Of a DNA stretch of 64,000 nt, positions 1 through 7,790 are shown one piece after another. The translations under genes were made by a program, and so were the position numbers. The first letter of the stretch is position 1. Every line of letters starts with the position of its first letter. The notes under the pieces were generated by a model. The model made no database searches. It saw only the letters and a list, made by a program, of their open reading frames with translations, and had not been told where the DNA came from. The stretch comes from Pseudobacter sp051955275 (GTDB lineage: Bacteria > Bacteroidota > Bacteroidia > Chitinophagales > Chitinophagaceae), in NCBI RefSeq assembly GCF_051955275.1, contig NZ_JBQCGW010000171.1, positions 27,668-91,667 on the forward strand, read 5' to 3'.

Positions 1-1
1 T

Positions 2-1984
2 CCTTTTACCAGGGAACATATCGAGCCATGGCCAGGCGGAAGACCGAACCACTATTATTTTGACCTGAACCGCGACTGGGCCTGGCAAACACAGGTGGAA
101 TCACAACAGCGCATGGCCGCCTACAACAAATGGCTGCCGCAGGTGCATGTGGATTATCACGAGCAGGGATATAATGAACCCTATTATTTTGCTCCCGCAG
201 CAGAGCCATTCCATGAAGTGATCACCCCCTGGCAACGCGAATTCCAGGTGATGATCGGTCGCAACAATGCACGTTACTTCGATCAGAACGGCTGGCTCTT
301 CTTTACCAAGGAACGCTTTGATCTTTTCTACCCCAGTTATGGCGATACCTATCCTATTTATAAAGGAGCAATCGGTATGACCTATGAACAGGGTGGCCTG
401 GGCCGCGCCGGTGCAGCCGTGATCAATGAAGATGACGATACACTCACACTGCACGACAGGCTTATCCATCACTATACCACCGGTATGGCCACCATTGAAA
501 CCAGCTCAGAGAACAGTGAGCGGCTGGTGCAGGAGTTCAAAAAGTATTACGATAAAGCCCGCAGTAATCCTCCCGGTGAATTCAAAGCCTGGCTGCTGAA
601 AGCAGATGAAGGAGACCGCCTCAGCAGGCTTAAAGAACTACTGGATAAGAACCAGATAGAGTATGGTTATGTGAGCAGCGGCTCTTACACAGGGCTCAAC
701 TATTACACCAATAAGAATGATATTGCCAAAGCAGAACCCGGCGATATTGTGATCAATGCCAATCAGAGCAATGCCAACCTCATCAAGGTATTGTTTGAAA
801 GGACTTCCAAACTTTCCGATTCAGCCACCTATGATATCACCGCCTGGAGTCTTCCTTTTGTATATGGTGTGAATACCTACGGACTTAATTTTTACGTAAA
901 AGGAGGCAGCAGTAAACCTGCCAGCACACCAGTTGCAGCCAATCTCAATACCAATCCCGTTGCCTACGCCATCAAATGGAATGGTATCAGCAGCGTGAAA
1001 GTGCTCACTTCGCTGATGAAGCAGAAGGTGAAAGTGCGTTATGCAGAACAACCATTCATGTCGGCCGGCGAGTCCTTTGAAAAAGGAACCTTGCTGGTCA
1101 CCAGAACTAGCAATGCCAGTGTTGGCAACAACCTGGAAGCGATCATCAAAGAAGCTGCAAACGCGGCCGGACAAACCTACTATCCTGTAGGATCAGGGTA
1201 TGTTGACAAAGGATTTGATCTGGGATCAGACCGTGTCCGCATCCTTAAAGCCCCTAAAGTAACGCTGCTGGCTGGTGATGGCATTTCATCACTCGGCTTT
1301 GGGGAGATCTATCATTTCTTTGACCAGGTGATAGACTACCCCGTGAATATCGTGTGGCTGAAAGACCTGGATAAAGAAGTGTTGAAAGAAACCGATGTAC
1401 TCATCATGCCTGATGGTGGCTACAGGTCCTGGGACAAGGCTGTGCACGAAAGCCTGAAAGACTGGGTGAGCGCGGGCGGTAAGCTGCTGGCCATTGAAGG
1501 TGCGGTGGCAACGCTGGCACGCAACGACTGGGGCATCAAACAAAAGGACAGCGACAAGAAGGACGAGGATAAGAAAGATGATAAAAAGGATGAGTATGCG
1601 TCACTGCGCAAGTATGAGAACCGGGAGCGTGACTATCTTCCGAACTTCAACCCGGGCGCTATATTCAAGGTAGAGATGGACAACAGCCATCCGCTGGCCT
1701 TCGGATACGACTCCATTTATTACACCCTCAAACAGGACGATAATATTTATGATTTCTTTAAGGAAGGTCTCGGCTGGAATGTGGGCGTAATTAAAAAAAG
1801 TGCGCAGGTATCCGGCTTCGTTGGCTTCAAACTCAGGGACAGACTGAAAGACGGTCTGCTCTTTGGAGTTCAGGATAATGGCCGTGGTGCTGTGATCTAT
1901 TTTGCAGACAACCCCGTTTTCCGCAGTTTCTGGGAAAATGGTAAGCTGTTACTTGCCAATGCTGTATTTATGGTAGCACAATAG
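2..1984 (+). CDS. M14 family zinc carboxypeptidase-like protein (5' end outside window)
   Basis: The reading frame is open from base 2, so the start lies upstream of the window and 660 residues are visible. Near the left edge the frame reads GGRPNHYYFDLNRDW, which matches the DLNRDW-type core of Bacteroidota M14 metallocarboxypeptidase-like proteins; the zinc-binding HxxE segment would be in the missing part. After the peptidase region comes a domain resembling class I glutamine amidotransferase/ThuA folds (about visible residues 420-510), then a Lys/Asp-rich low-complexity stretch (about 514-532). Probably exported and acting on peptides or amide-linked substrates, but the signal peptide is not visible. 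The next gene, a PIG-L deacetylase, follows after 57 bases in the same direction and carries a similar C-terminal domain, suggesting joint use. Family is fairly sure; substrate unknown. Confidence 0.85.
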   Translation, partial: PFTREHIEPWPGGRPNHYYFDLNRDWAWQTQVESQQRMAAYNKWLPQVHVDYHEQGYNEPYYFAPAAEPFHEVITPWQREFQVMIGRNNARYFDQNGWLFFTKERFDLFYPSYGDTYPIYKGAIGMTYEQGGLGRAGAAVINEDDDTLTLHDRLIHHYTTGMATIETSSENSERLVQEFKKYYDKARSNPPGEFKAWLLKADEGDRLSRLKELLDKNQIEYGYVSSGSYTGLNYYTNKNDIAKAEPGDIVINANQSNANLIKVLFERTSKLSDSATYDITAWSLPFVYGVNTYGLNFYVKGGSSKPASTPVAANLNTNPVAYAIKWNGISSVKVLTSLMKQKVKVRYAEQPFMSAGESFEKGTLLVTRTSNASVGNNLEAIIKEAANAAGQTYYPVGSGYVDKGFDLGSDRVRILKAPKVTLLAGDGISSLGFGEIYHFFDQVIDYPVNIVWLKDLDKEVLKETDVLIMPDGGYRSWDKAVHESLKDWVSAGGKLLAIEGAVATLARNDWGIKQKDSDKKDEDKKDDKKDEYASLRKYENRERDYLPNFNPGAIFKVEMDNSHPLAFGYDSIYYTLKQDDNIYDFFKEGLGWNVGVIKKSAQVSGFVGFKLRDRLKDGLLFGVQDNGRGAVIYFADNPVFRSFWENGKLLLANAVFMVAQ

Positions 1985-1996
1985 GCCGGACCCCAT

Positions 1997-2004
1997 TATC
2001 TTTG
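1997..2004 (+). promoter_or_regulatory. Candidate -7 element for the PIG-L gene
   Basis: TATCTTTG is an exact match to the Bacteroidota -7 consensus TAnnTTTG and lies 37 bases before the PIG-L start. No good TTTG is seen at the -33 position, so this is moderate evidence only. Confidence 0.35.
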
Positions 2005-2041
2005 GCCCTGATTTACGCTCTCCTAAAAAATCATAAACTGA

Positions 2042-4597
2042 ATGAGATCATTTAGACCCCTTCAGCTGGTCCTCTGTTTGATTGTATGTGCGCAGGCAAC
2101 CACTGCTCTGGCGCAGACGCCCGCTTCCTATACCAGTGCAGATCTTCAGCAGCAATTCAAAAAACTGAATGTGCTCGGCTCCGTTCTTTATGTGGCCGCA
2201 CACCCCGATGATGAGAATACCAGGCTGCTGGCATACCTCGCTAAAGAACGGCAGTACCGCACCGGTTATCTCTCTCTCACTCGCGGGGACGGCGGGCAGA
2301 ACCTCATTGGAGATGAGCAGGGCATCGAGTTGGGCCTTATCCGCACGCAGGAACTGCTGGCGGCAAGAAGGGTGGATGGTGCAGAACAATTCTTCAGCCG
2401 AGCCTATGATTTCGGATTCAGCAAAAGCACTGAAGAAGCCCTCAGCATGTGGGACCGTGAAAAAGTACTGGCCGATGCCGTATGGGTGATCCGCCAGTTC
2501 CAGCCCGATGTGATCATCACTCGCTTTCCTCCAGACAGCCGCGCAGGTCATGGTCATCATTCAGCATCAGCCGTTATTGCTGCGGAAGCATTTGTGGCTG
2601 CTGCCGATCCCAAAAGATTCCCCGAACAATTCGCCTTTGGTGTAAAACCCTGGAAGGCCAAACGCATACTCTGGAACACTTTCAACTTCGGTGGTAACAA
2701 TACTACCAGTAATGATCAGCTGAAAGTGGACGTAGGCGGATACAATCCTGCCCTCGGAAAAAGTTACGGAGAGATCTCCGCTGAAAGCCGCAGCCAGCAC
2801 AAGAGCCAGGGTTTCGGTGTGCCTGCTGCAAGAGGCGCCAGCACGGAGTTCTTTTCATTTACGGCCGGTGATCCAGCGAAGGAGGATATTATGGAGGGGG
2901 TGAATACCGGCTGGAGCAGGCTCATTGAAAATGGAACGGAAACAGACAGGGCAGCAGTCAAAGCCAACAACGAGATATTCGCTCAGTTGCTCGAAATGGG
3001 TTGGCCAACTGAACGCCCGGAATCCATGATCAGATTCCTGTCAGCACTGCATATCAATACTTCAAAAATGTCTGACAGCTACTGGAAAACCCAAAAGCTG
3101 AAAGAGATCCGGGACCTCATGGCCCGCTGCGCCGGTCTCTGGCTGGAAGCCACTGCCAACACTGAGTTTGCTGTACAGGGCGATTCCATCCGCCTCAGCA
3201 TCGTGGCCAATAACAGGCAGGGTGCCGATATCACTTTAAAGAGCATCAAAGTGGATGTGCTGGATTCTGCGGTGAACCAGAAACTGGAACGCAATAAGAA
3301 CCTCATCATCAACAGGCCCCTCTATGTATTTGCCAATAAGCCTTTATCTCAACCTTATTGGCTGGAAAAGAAAATGACCACCGGCAGCTTCGTGGTATCC
3401 GATCAGAACCTGATCGGCAGACCCGAGAGCCTGCCTGCCTATACCGTTACCTTCAATGTCAGCATCGAAGGCACCGATCTCACTTTCACACGTCCCGTGC
3501 AATACAAATTCACTGATCCGGTGAAAGGAGAGTTGTACCGCCCGCTCACTATCGTTCCGCCTGCCACTGTTACTACCGGTCCGGACATCATCGTGTTCCG
3601 CCAGCAGCAGAAACAGAATGCAGAGCTCTCCGTACGAGTAACGGCCAATAAGGATTTCAACGGCTACAAGGCGGGCATCACCAACAGGGTGAAGAACAAT
3701 TCCGAATCGAAATCGGATTCCGCTTTCAATGTGCTGAAGGGCCTGAGCAAAAATTACAGCTTCACTGTGTCAAACGCAGGCATGAAGGACCTTGTGCAGG
3801 ACAATGCACAGGTTTTCGTTGACCTGAAGAACGGCAAGGCGGAACAGCCGGCCTGGCTGCACCTGGTGAGCATCAGTTACGATCATATTCCTCCGATCCA
3901 TTATTTCTACCAGGACAATACCAAACTGCTCAACCTCGACCTGAAAACGGCCGGTAAAAAGATCGGTTATATCGAAGGTGCAGGAGATAAAGTGGCCTTC
4001 GCCCTGGAACAGATGGGCTATGAAGTAACGGTCCTGAAAGAGAAGGATCTCTTCACCGCCAATCTCACCCAGTTCGATGCCATCATAACGGGGATCCGCG
4101 CCTATAACGTGCATGATTACCTGAAAACGAAATACGATGTGCTGATGGAATACGTGAAGAATGGAGGCAACCTCATAGTTCAGTACAATACCAACAATAA
4201 CCTGAGCACGCTGAAAGGTGGTGGGATCAGTCCTTATCCCTTCACTATTTCGCGTAACCGGGTAACGGATGAAACGGCAAAGGTGAGCTTCCTGCTGCCT
4301 TCTCATCCGGTGCTGAACTTCCCGAACAAGATCACGGAAAAGGATTTCGATGGCTGGATCCAGGAGCGCGGGATCTACTTTGCAGAGCAGCCTGATGCAG
4401 CCTTCCAGAGCCCGATTTCCATGGCGGATCCCAATGAGCAGGACCAGAATGGTAGCCTGATCATTGCTGATTACGGTAAAGGAAAATTCGTGTATACAGG
4501 ACTGGTATTCTTCCGCGAACTGCCTGCCGGCGTTCCTGGTGCCTACCGTCTGATGGCCAATATCATCGCGCTCAATAAAACCAACAATAAGAAATGA
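2042..4597 (+). CDS. Secreted PIG-L family deacetylase with C-terminal amidotransferase-like domain
   Basis: 851 residues. Residues 1-25 form a signal peptide (hydrophobic run ending ALAQ). The PIG-L/LmbE zinc motif AHPDDE is at about residues 53-58, with a later GHGHHSAS segment (encoded near 2548) supplying probable zinc ligands. PIG-L enzymes remove N-acetyl groups from GlcNAc-type sugars or related amides. The middle is beta-rich; residues about 640-740 resemble a ThuA/class I amidotransferase-like fold, as in the upstream M14 protein. It is far longer than the roughly 230-residue bacillithiol or mycothiol deacetylases, so it is better seen as an exported enzyme on extracellular glycans. 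The stop overlaps the start of the next small gene by ATGA, which implies translational coupling. Confidence 0.9.
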   Translation: MRSFRPLQLVLCLIVCAQATTALAQTPASYTSADLQQQFKKLNVLGSVLYVAAHPDDENTRLLAYLAKERQYRTGYLSLTRGDGGQNLIGDEQGIELGLIRTQELLAARRVDGAEQFFSRAYDFGFSKSTEEALSMWDREKVLADAVWVIRQFQPDVIITRFPPDSRAGHGHHSASAVIAAEAFVAAADPKRFPEQFAFGVKPWKAKRILWNTFNFGGNNTTSNDQLKVDVGGYNPALGKSYGEISAESRSQHKSQGFGVPAARGASTEFFSFTAGDPAKEDIMEGVNTGWSRLIENGTETDRAAVKANNEIFAQLLEMGWPTERPESMIRFLSALHINTSKMSDSYWKTQKLKEIRDLMARCAGLWLEATANTEFAVQGDSIRLSIVANNRQGADITLKSIKVDVLDSAVNQKLERNKNLIINRPLYVFANKPLSQPYWLEKKMTTGSFVVSDQNLIGRPESLPAYTVTFNVSIEGTDLTFTRPVQYKFTDPVKGELYRPLTIVPPATVTTGPDIIVFRQQQKQNAELSVRVTANKDFNGYKAGITNRVKNNSESKSDSAFNVLKGLSKNYSFTVSNAGMKDLVQDNAQVFVDLKNGKAEQPAWLHLVSISYDHIPPIHYFYQDNTKLLNLDLKTAGKKIGYIEGAGDKVAFALEQMGYEVTVLKEKDLFTANLTQFDAIITGIRAYNVHDYLKTKYDVLMEYVKNGGNLIVQYNTNNNLSTLKGGGISPYPFTISRNRVTDETAKVSFLLPSHPVLNFPNKITEKDFDGWIQERGIYFAEQPDAAFQSPISMADPNEQDQNGSLIIADYGKGKFVYTGLVFFRELPAGVPGAYRLMANIIALNKTNNKK

Positions 4598-4758
4598 GCA
4601 CTTCCACCTCAGGAATTGATAAAACAAGGATCTACTTCATCATTGCCATGATCATCGGCTTCATCATCGGGAAGCTGATCAAGAAGATGGGAGTAGGATT
4701 GATGATCGGACTGGTGCTTGGTCTGATCCTGATGATGGCCTTTTCGAGAAAAAGATAG
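4594..4758 (+). CDS. 54-residue small membrane protein
   Basis: ATG at 4594 overlaps the PIG-L stop (ATGA). The 54-residue product has a short polar N-terminus, one hydrophobic run (about 13-26), a Lys-rich turn (KLIKKMG) and a second hydrophobic run (about 33-50), ending SRKR. It looks like a two-pass inner-membrane hairpin with basic cytosolic ends. No family is recognised. The overlap with the gene before and the position in front of another small membrane gene and a symporter support it as a real coupled gene rather than a chance ORF. Confidence 0.6.
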   Translation: MSTSTSGIDKTRIYFIIAMIIGFIIGKLIKKMGVGLMIGLVLGLILMMAFSRKR

Positions 4759-4792
4759 ATTAGTCAGTCAGCACATAAGATACTTGAACAAG

Positions 4793-4930
4793 ATGCAAAT
4801 ACAACAAGATAATCAGGCAAAAGAGAAAGTGCCCGTTTTCCCCAAATGGAAATACTGGTACTGGCTGGTGATAGGATTTTTAGGCCTGCAGATCCTGTTG
4901 TTCTATTTCTTTACCAAACATTTCTCATGA
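4793..4930 (+). CDS. 45-residue single-pass protein coupled to the symporter
   Basis: ATG at 4793; 45 residues. A polar N-terminus is followed by KWKYWYW and one strongly hydrophobic helix (about residues 23-41), then TKHFS. Its TGA overlaps the ATG of the sodium:solute symporter (ATGA at 4927-4930). This arrangement resembles the small membrane partners often found directly before SSS-family transporters (the DUF485/YhdT type organisation), but the sequence is shorter and is not recognised as one of those families. A role as a transporter accessory subunit is inference. Confidence 0.65.
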   Translation: MQIQQDNQAKEKVPVFPKWKYWYWLVIGFLGLQILLFYFFTKHFS

Positions 4931-6651
4931 ATTTTTCGGGGCTCGACTGGATGGTGTTGGTAACAACACTGGTGTGCATCATTCTTTATGGGATCTATAA
5001 GGGACGGAGCTCGAGGAACCTGGAAGGGTATTTCCTGGGTAACCGCCAGATGCCATGGTGGGTGGTACTGCTCAGTATCATGGGCACGCAGGCCAGTGCC
5101 GTTACTTTCCTTACTGCACCCGGACAGGCGTACACGGATGGGATGCGGTTTGTGCAGTACTATTTCGGTCTGCCCATTGCCATGGTGATTGTAGCCATCG
5201 CCTTTGTACCTGTATTCAGAAGGCTGAACATCTTTACGGCCTACGAGTACCTGGAACAACGTTTCGATATTAAGACCCGCCTTCTTACTTCCTTTCTATT
5301 CATGCTTTCCCGCGGCCTCAGCACAGGAATCAGTATCCTGGCACCTTCGCTGGTACTGCATAGCATGATGGGATGGGATATCACCATTACCAACCTGGTG
5401 ATGGGCGGTGTGCTGATGATCTACACCGCCAGCGGTGGCGCCAAAGCCGTAGGGTATACCCAGCAATTGCAATTCATCATTATTTATATCGCCATGTTTG
5501 TGGCAGCCTGGTGGGCAGTGAAAATGCTGCCCGAAGGAGTAGGCTTTACAGACGCACTGCATATCGGTGGTAAATCCGGCAAGCTGAATGTGATCACTAC
5601 GGGCATGACGGAGAACGGGTTCGACTGGAAGGACCGCTTCAATATCTGGAGCGGCATCATCGGCGGCCTCTTCCTCGCCCTCAGTTATTTTGGAACCGAC
5701 CAAAGCCAGGTGGGCCGCTATCTTACAGCCCGCACGGAAGGGGAGAGCAAACTGGGCCTGCTGATGAACGGCCTGGTGAAAGTGCCGCTTCAATTCTTCA
5801 TCCTGCTGATCGGAGTACTGGTATTCTCATTTTACCAGTTCTATAAAGCTCCCGCTTTTTTCAACCTGGCACTGGAGAAAAGGGTGCAGCAAACCGGATA
5901 CGCTCCTGAATACAATGCGGCCGTAGCGAAATATGAAGTGCTGCAGGAAGAAAAGAAACAGAGCACCATCGCCCTGGCACAGGCCCTGCATAACGATGAC
6001 GAACAAACGATCAGCAGGTTGCAGGAGAAGATCCAGCTGCAGGAAAAAACAGCGCATGATTCAAGAGGACAGATACAGAAGATCGTGGAGAAGGCAGTGC
6101 CGGGTGCAGACAGCAACGATACCAATTATGTATTCGTGCGATTTGTAGGGGATTTCTTCCCGGATGGACTGGTAGGTCTGATCATCGCCATTATCTTCCT
6201 GGCTGCCTGGGGTAGTGTGGCTGCTGCGTTGAATTCCCTGGCTTCCTGCACCATGGTGGATTTTCATAAAAGATTATCGAAGAAAGAGCTCAGTCCTGAA
6301 AAGGAGTTCAAATGGAGCCGTTATTACACTTTATTGTGGGGCGTGTTCTGCATTATCGTGGCGCAGTTTGCCTACAGCCTGGGCAATAGCCTGATCGAGG
6401 CGGTGAATATCCTCGGCTCCTGGTTCTATGGAGCCATCCTCGGGATCTTCCTGGTAGCGTTTTACTTCAAACAGGTGAAGGGGCATGCCGTGTTCTATGC
6501 GGCCCTGCTTACAGAAGTGATTGTGATCAGTATCTACAAAATGGACCTGTTTTCCTGGCTCTGGCTGAATGTGATCGGCGCCGTGTCTGTAGTGCTGCTG
6601 AGTCTGATCATACAGGCCATGCTGCCAATGTTTGCGAAGAAAAGTCAGTAA
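4927..6651 (+). CDS. Sodium:solute symporter (SSS family)
   Basis: 574 residues. The start is set at ATG 4927 (MNFSGLDWMVLV) because it overlaps the preceding stop; the longer open frame from 4846 would overlap the 45-residue gene and lacks a sensible N-terminus. Many hydrophobic helices fit the SSS fold, with the family-typical N-terminal region (EGYFLGNRQMPWW, then QASAVTFLTAPGQAY). Between helices, about residues 318-394 form a charged, Glu/Gln/Lys-rich coiled-coil-like insertion, longer than in classic PutP-like symporters. It probably imports a sugar, amino sugar or acid with sodium. Co-location with PIG-L and M14 enzymes suggests uptake of a product of those extracellular enzymes; that link is inferred. 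Confidence 0.9.
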   Translation: MNFSGLDWMVLVTTLVCIILYGIYKGRSSRNLEGYFLGNRQMPWWVVLLSIMGTQASAVTFLTAPGQAYTDGMRFVQYYFGLPIAMVIVAIAFVPVFRRLNIFTAYEYLEQRFDIKTRLLTSFLFMLSRGLSTGISILAPSLVLHSMMGWDITITNLVMGGVLMIYTASGGAKAVGYTQQLQFIIIYIAMFVAAWWAVKMLPEGVGFTDALHIGGKSGKLNVITTGMTENGFDWKDRFNIWSGIIGGLFLALSYFGTDQSQVGRYLTARTEGESKLGLLMNGLVKVPLQFFILLIGVLVFSFYQFYKAPAFFNLALEKRVQQTGYAPEYNAAVAKYEVLQEEKKQSTIALAQALHNDDEQTISRLQEKIQLQEKTAHDSRGQIQKIVEKAVPGADSNDTNYVFVRFVGDFFPDGLVGLIIAIIFLAAWGSVAAALNSLASCTMVDFHKRLSKKELSPEKEFKWSRYYTLLWGVFCIIVAQFAYSLGNSLIEAVNILGSWFYGAILGIFLVAFYFKQVKGHAVFYAALLTEVIVISIYKMDLFSWLWLNVIGAVSVVLLSLIIQAMLPMFAKKSQ

Positions 6652-6663
6652 GAGTTACTCAGG

Positions 6664-6700
6664 GTGCGCCCAGTCGCTCGCGTCCCCGTGAGTGACTTTT
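6664..6700 (+). repeat. REP-like hairpin element, copy 1
   Basis: The hairpin core is 6673-6696: a GTCGCTCGCG arm, a short C-rich loop and a near-complementary arm ending GAGTGAC. The same sequence recurs at 18327, 21561 and 24410. Lies just after the symporter stop. Confidence 0.75.
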
Positions 6701-6705
6701 ATTCC

Positions 6706-6768
6706 GTCGCCTCCGGCGACACGGTGTTCGCCAGAGGCGACCAATAGAAGTAACTCGCCAGAGGCGAG
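6706..6768. repeat. Cluster of three short hairpins
   Basis: Three successive small stem-loops follow REP copy 1: 6706-6720 (GTCGCC/GGCGAC, 3-base loop), 6728-6740 (TCGCC/GGCGA) and 6754-6768 (CTCGCC/GGCGAG). The AATAGAAGTAACTC stretch between the last two is an imperfect inverted copy of GAGTGACTTTTATT in the REP element, giving a composite, BIME-like arrangement. Confidence 0.55.
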
Positions 6769-6771
6769 CTA

Positions 6772-6808
6772 CCGGGCACTTCACAATCTGCCGGGCACTT
6801 CACAATCT
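6772..6808 (+). repeat. Tandem direct repeat, 19-base unit, two copies
   Basis: CCGGGCACTTCACAATCT occurs at 6772-6789 and again at 6791-6808. The embedded GGGCAC is the reverse complement of the GTGCCC that begins the other REP copies, so this may be the inverted end of the repeat cluster. Confidence 0.7.
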
Positions 6809-6848
6809 ACACACCACTTTACCACCTACCGACCAGTCCAAAACTAAG

Positions 6849-6873
6849 AAGGGCTGATCCTAAGACCAGCCCC
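6849..6873 (-). terminator. Terminator of the DUF2911 gene
   Basis: A GGGCTGATC/GACCAGCCC stem with one mismatch and a 4-base loop sits just after the minus-strand stop at 6903. On the minus strand it is followed by CTTCTTAGTTTT. It may also stop transcripts from the symporter side. Confidence 0.55.
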
Positions 6874-6902
6874 TTACTATCATTTTTGCATCAGTTCAGA
6901 CT

Positions 6903-7742
6903 TTATTTCAAAGTCTTCAGGAGTTTCTCGTTCAAAGCAACATAATCAGGATTCTTTGCTTCTGTAGCCAGTTGCATTGATTTGGTGGCAGACGCAATAG
7001 CCTCCTGCTTCATTCCCAGTTTGGCTTCTGCATTAGCGCGTTGATGCCAGATCCAGAAAAAATTAGGGCTTGCTTCTGTAGCTTTCACCAGCCACTGATG
7101 GGCTTGTTTCAGATCTTTACCGGCTTCCATGTAGTACATAGCAGCATTGAAGTAAGGAGGTTTCTCAGACTTCATAGCGGTTTCGATCTGAGCCATGATC
7201 TTTCCATCGATATCAGTTTTGATGGGAAGGGCAACGGCTGATTTGTCCCACAGGATCCAGAGATTGCACTCTGTGCCTTTGATCTCATCGAACTGGATCA
7301 TGAAGTTCTCGATCTTCTCTTTCATGGCAACGGGTTTCACTTTCACGCGCACTACGTCCTGGTCTTCCTTATAAGCGGAAGGAGAAGTCACATCCAGTTG
7401 TTTGGTGATGATCAGGGTCCATTCTTTGGCATCAGGGATGCTTACCAGACCGTATTTGCCGGCAGGAATGGTTTTGCCTCCGATAATCACTTCGTCGCTG
7501 AATGTAAGGGTAGTTGCTGAATTTGCACCGGTACGCCATACTTTACCATAAGGAACCAGATCTCCGAAGATCTTACGGCCTTTCGTAGCGGGGCGGGAGT
7601 AAGACAGTTCAATATTTCCCAGACCGAAATCCTGTTTAACAGTTTGAGCAGGAGAGGGAGCTGGAACTTTCAAGCCCTGGGCCTGGAGCGTACCACAGTA
7701 CAATGTGATACCACAGGCAATAGCGATTGCTGTTTTGATCAT
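6903..7742 (-). CDS. DUF2911 domain-containing exported protein
   Basis: 279 residues from ATG at 7742; the open frame extends to 7766 but the downstream ATG gives a clean signal peptide (MIKTAIAIACGITLYCGTLQ). Residues about 25-165 match DUF2911 (PSPAQTVKQDFGLGNIELSYSRP, then GRKIFGDLVPYGKVWRTGAN in overlapping sense, IPAGKYGLVSIP), a beta-rich domain common in Bacteroidota with no settled biochemical role. The C-terminal 95 residues look helical and TPR-like (KATEASPNFFWIWHQRANAEAKLGMKQEA region). Monocistronic by position, with its own promoter candidate and terminator. Confidence 0.85.
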   Translation of the reverse strand: MIKTAIAIACGITLYCGTLQAQGLKVPAPSPAQTVKQDFGLGNIELSYSRPATKGRKIFGDLVPYGKVWRTGANSATTLTFSDEVIIGGKTIPAGKYGLVSIPDAKEWTLIITKQLDVTSPSAYKEDQDVVRVKVKPVAMKEKIENFMIQFDEIKGTECNLWILWDKSAVALPIKTDIDGKIMAQIETAMKSEKPPYFNAAMYYMEAGKDLKQAHQWLVKATEASPNFFWIWHQRANAEAKLGMKQEAIASATKSMQLATEAKNPDYVALNEKLLKTLK

Positions 7743-7763
7743 TGCAAACAAGTTTAATGCTGG

Positions 7764-7790
7764 CAAAGGTAGGCGAATAAGGGAATCAAA
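7764..7790 (-). promoter_or_regulatory. Candidate promoter of the DUF2911 gene
   Basis: On the minus strand TACCTTTG (7764-7771) matches TAnnTTTG exactly. A TTTG at 7787-7790 lies 15 bases upstream, shorter than the usual spacing of about 19. Confidence 0.35.

Noticed and set aside
3770..4627. 285-codon open frame on the minus strand
   Set aside because: Antisense to the PIG-L gene, no recognisable domain, low-complexity codon shadow of the plus-strand gene.
4846..4926. N-terminal extension of the symporter
   Set aside because: Overlaps the 45-residue gene; the ATG at 4927 fits the ATGA overlap and the family N-terminus.
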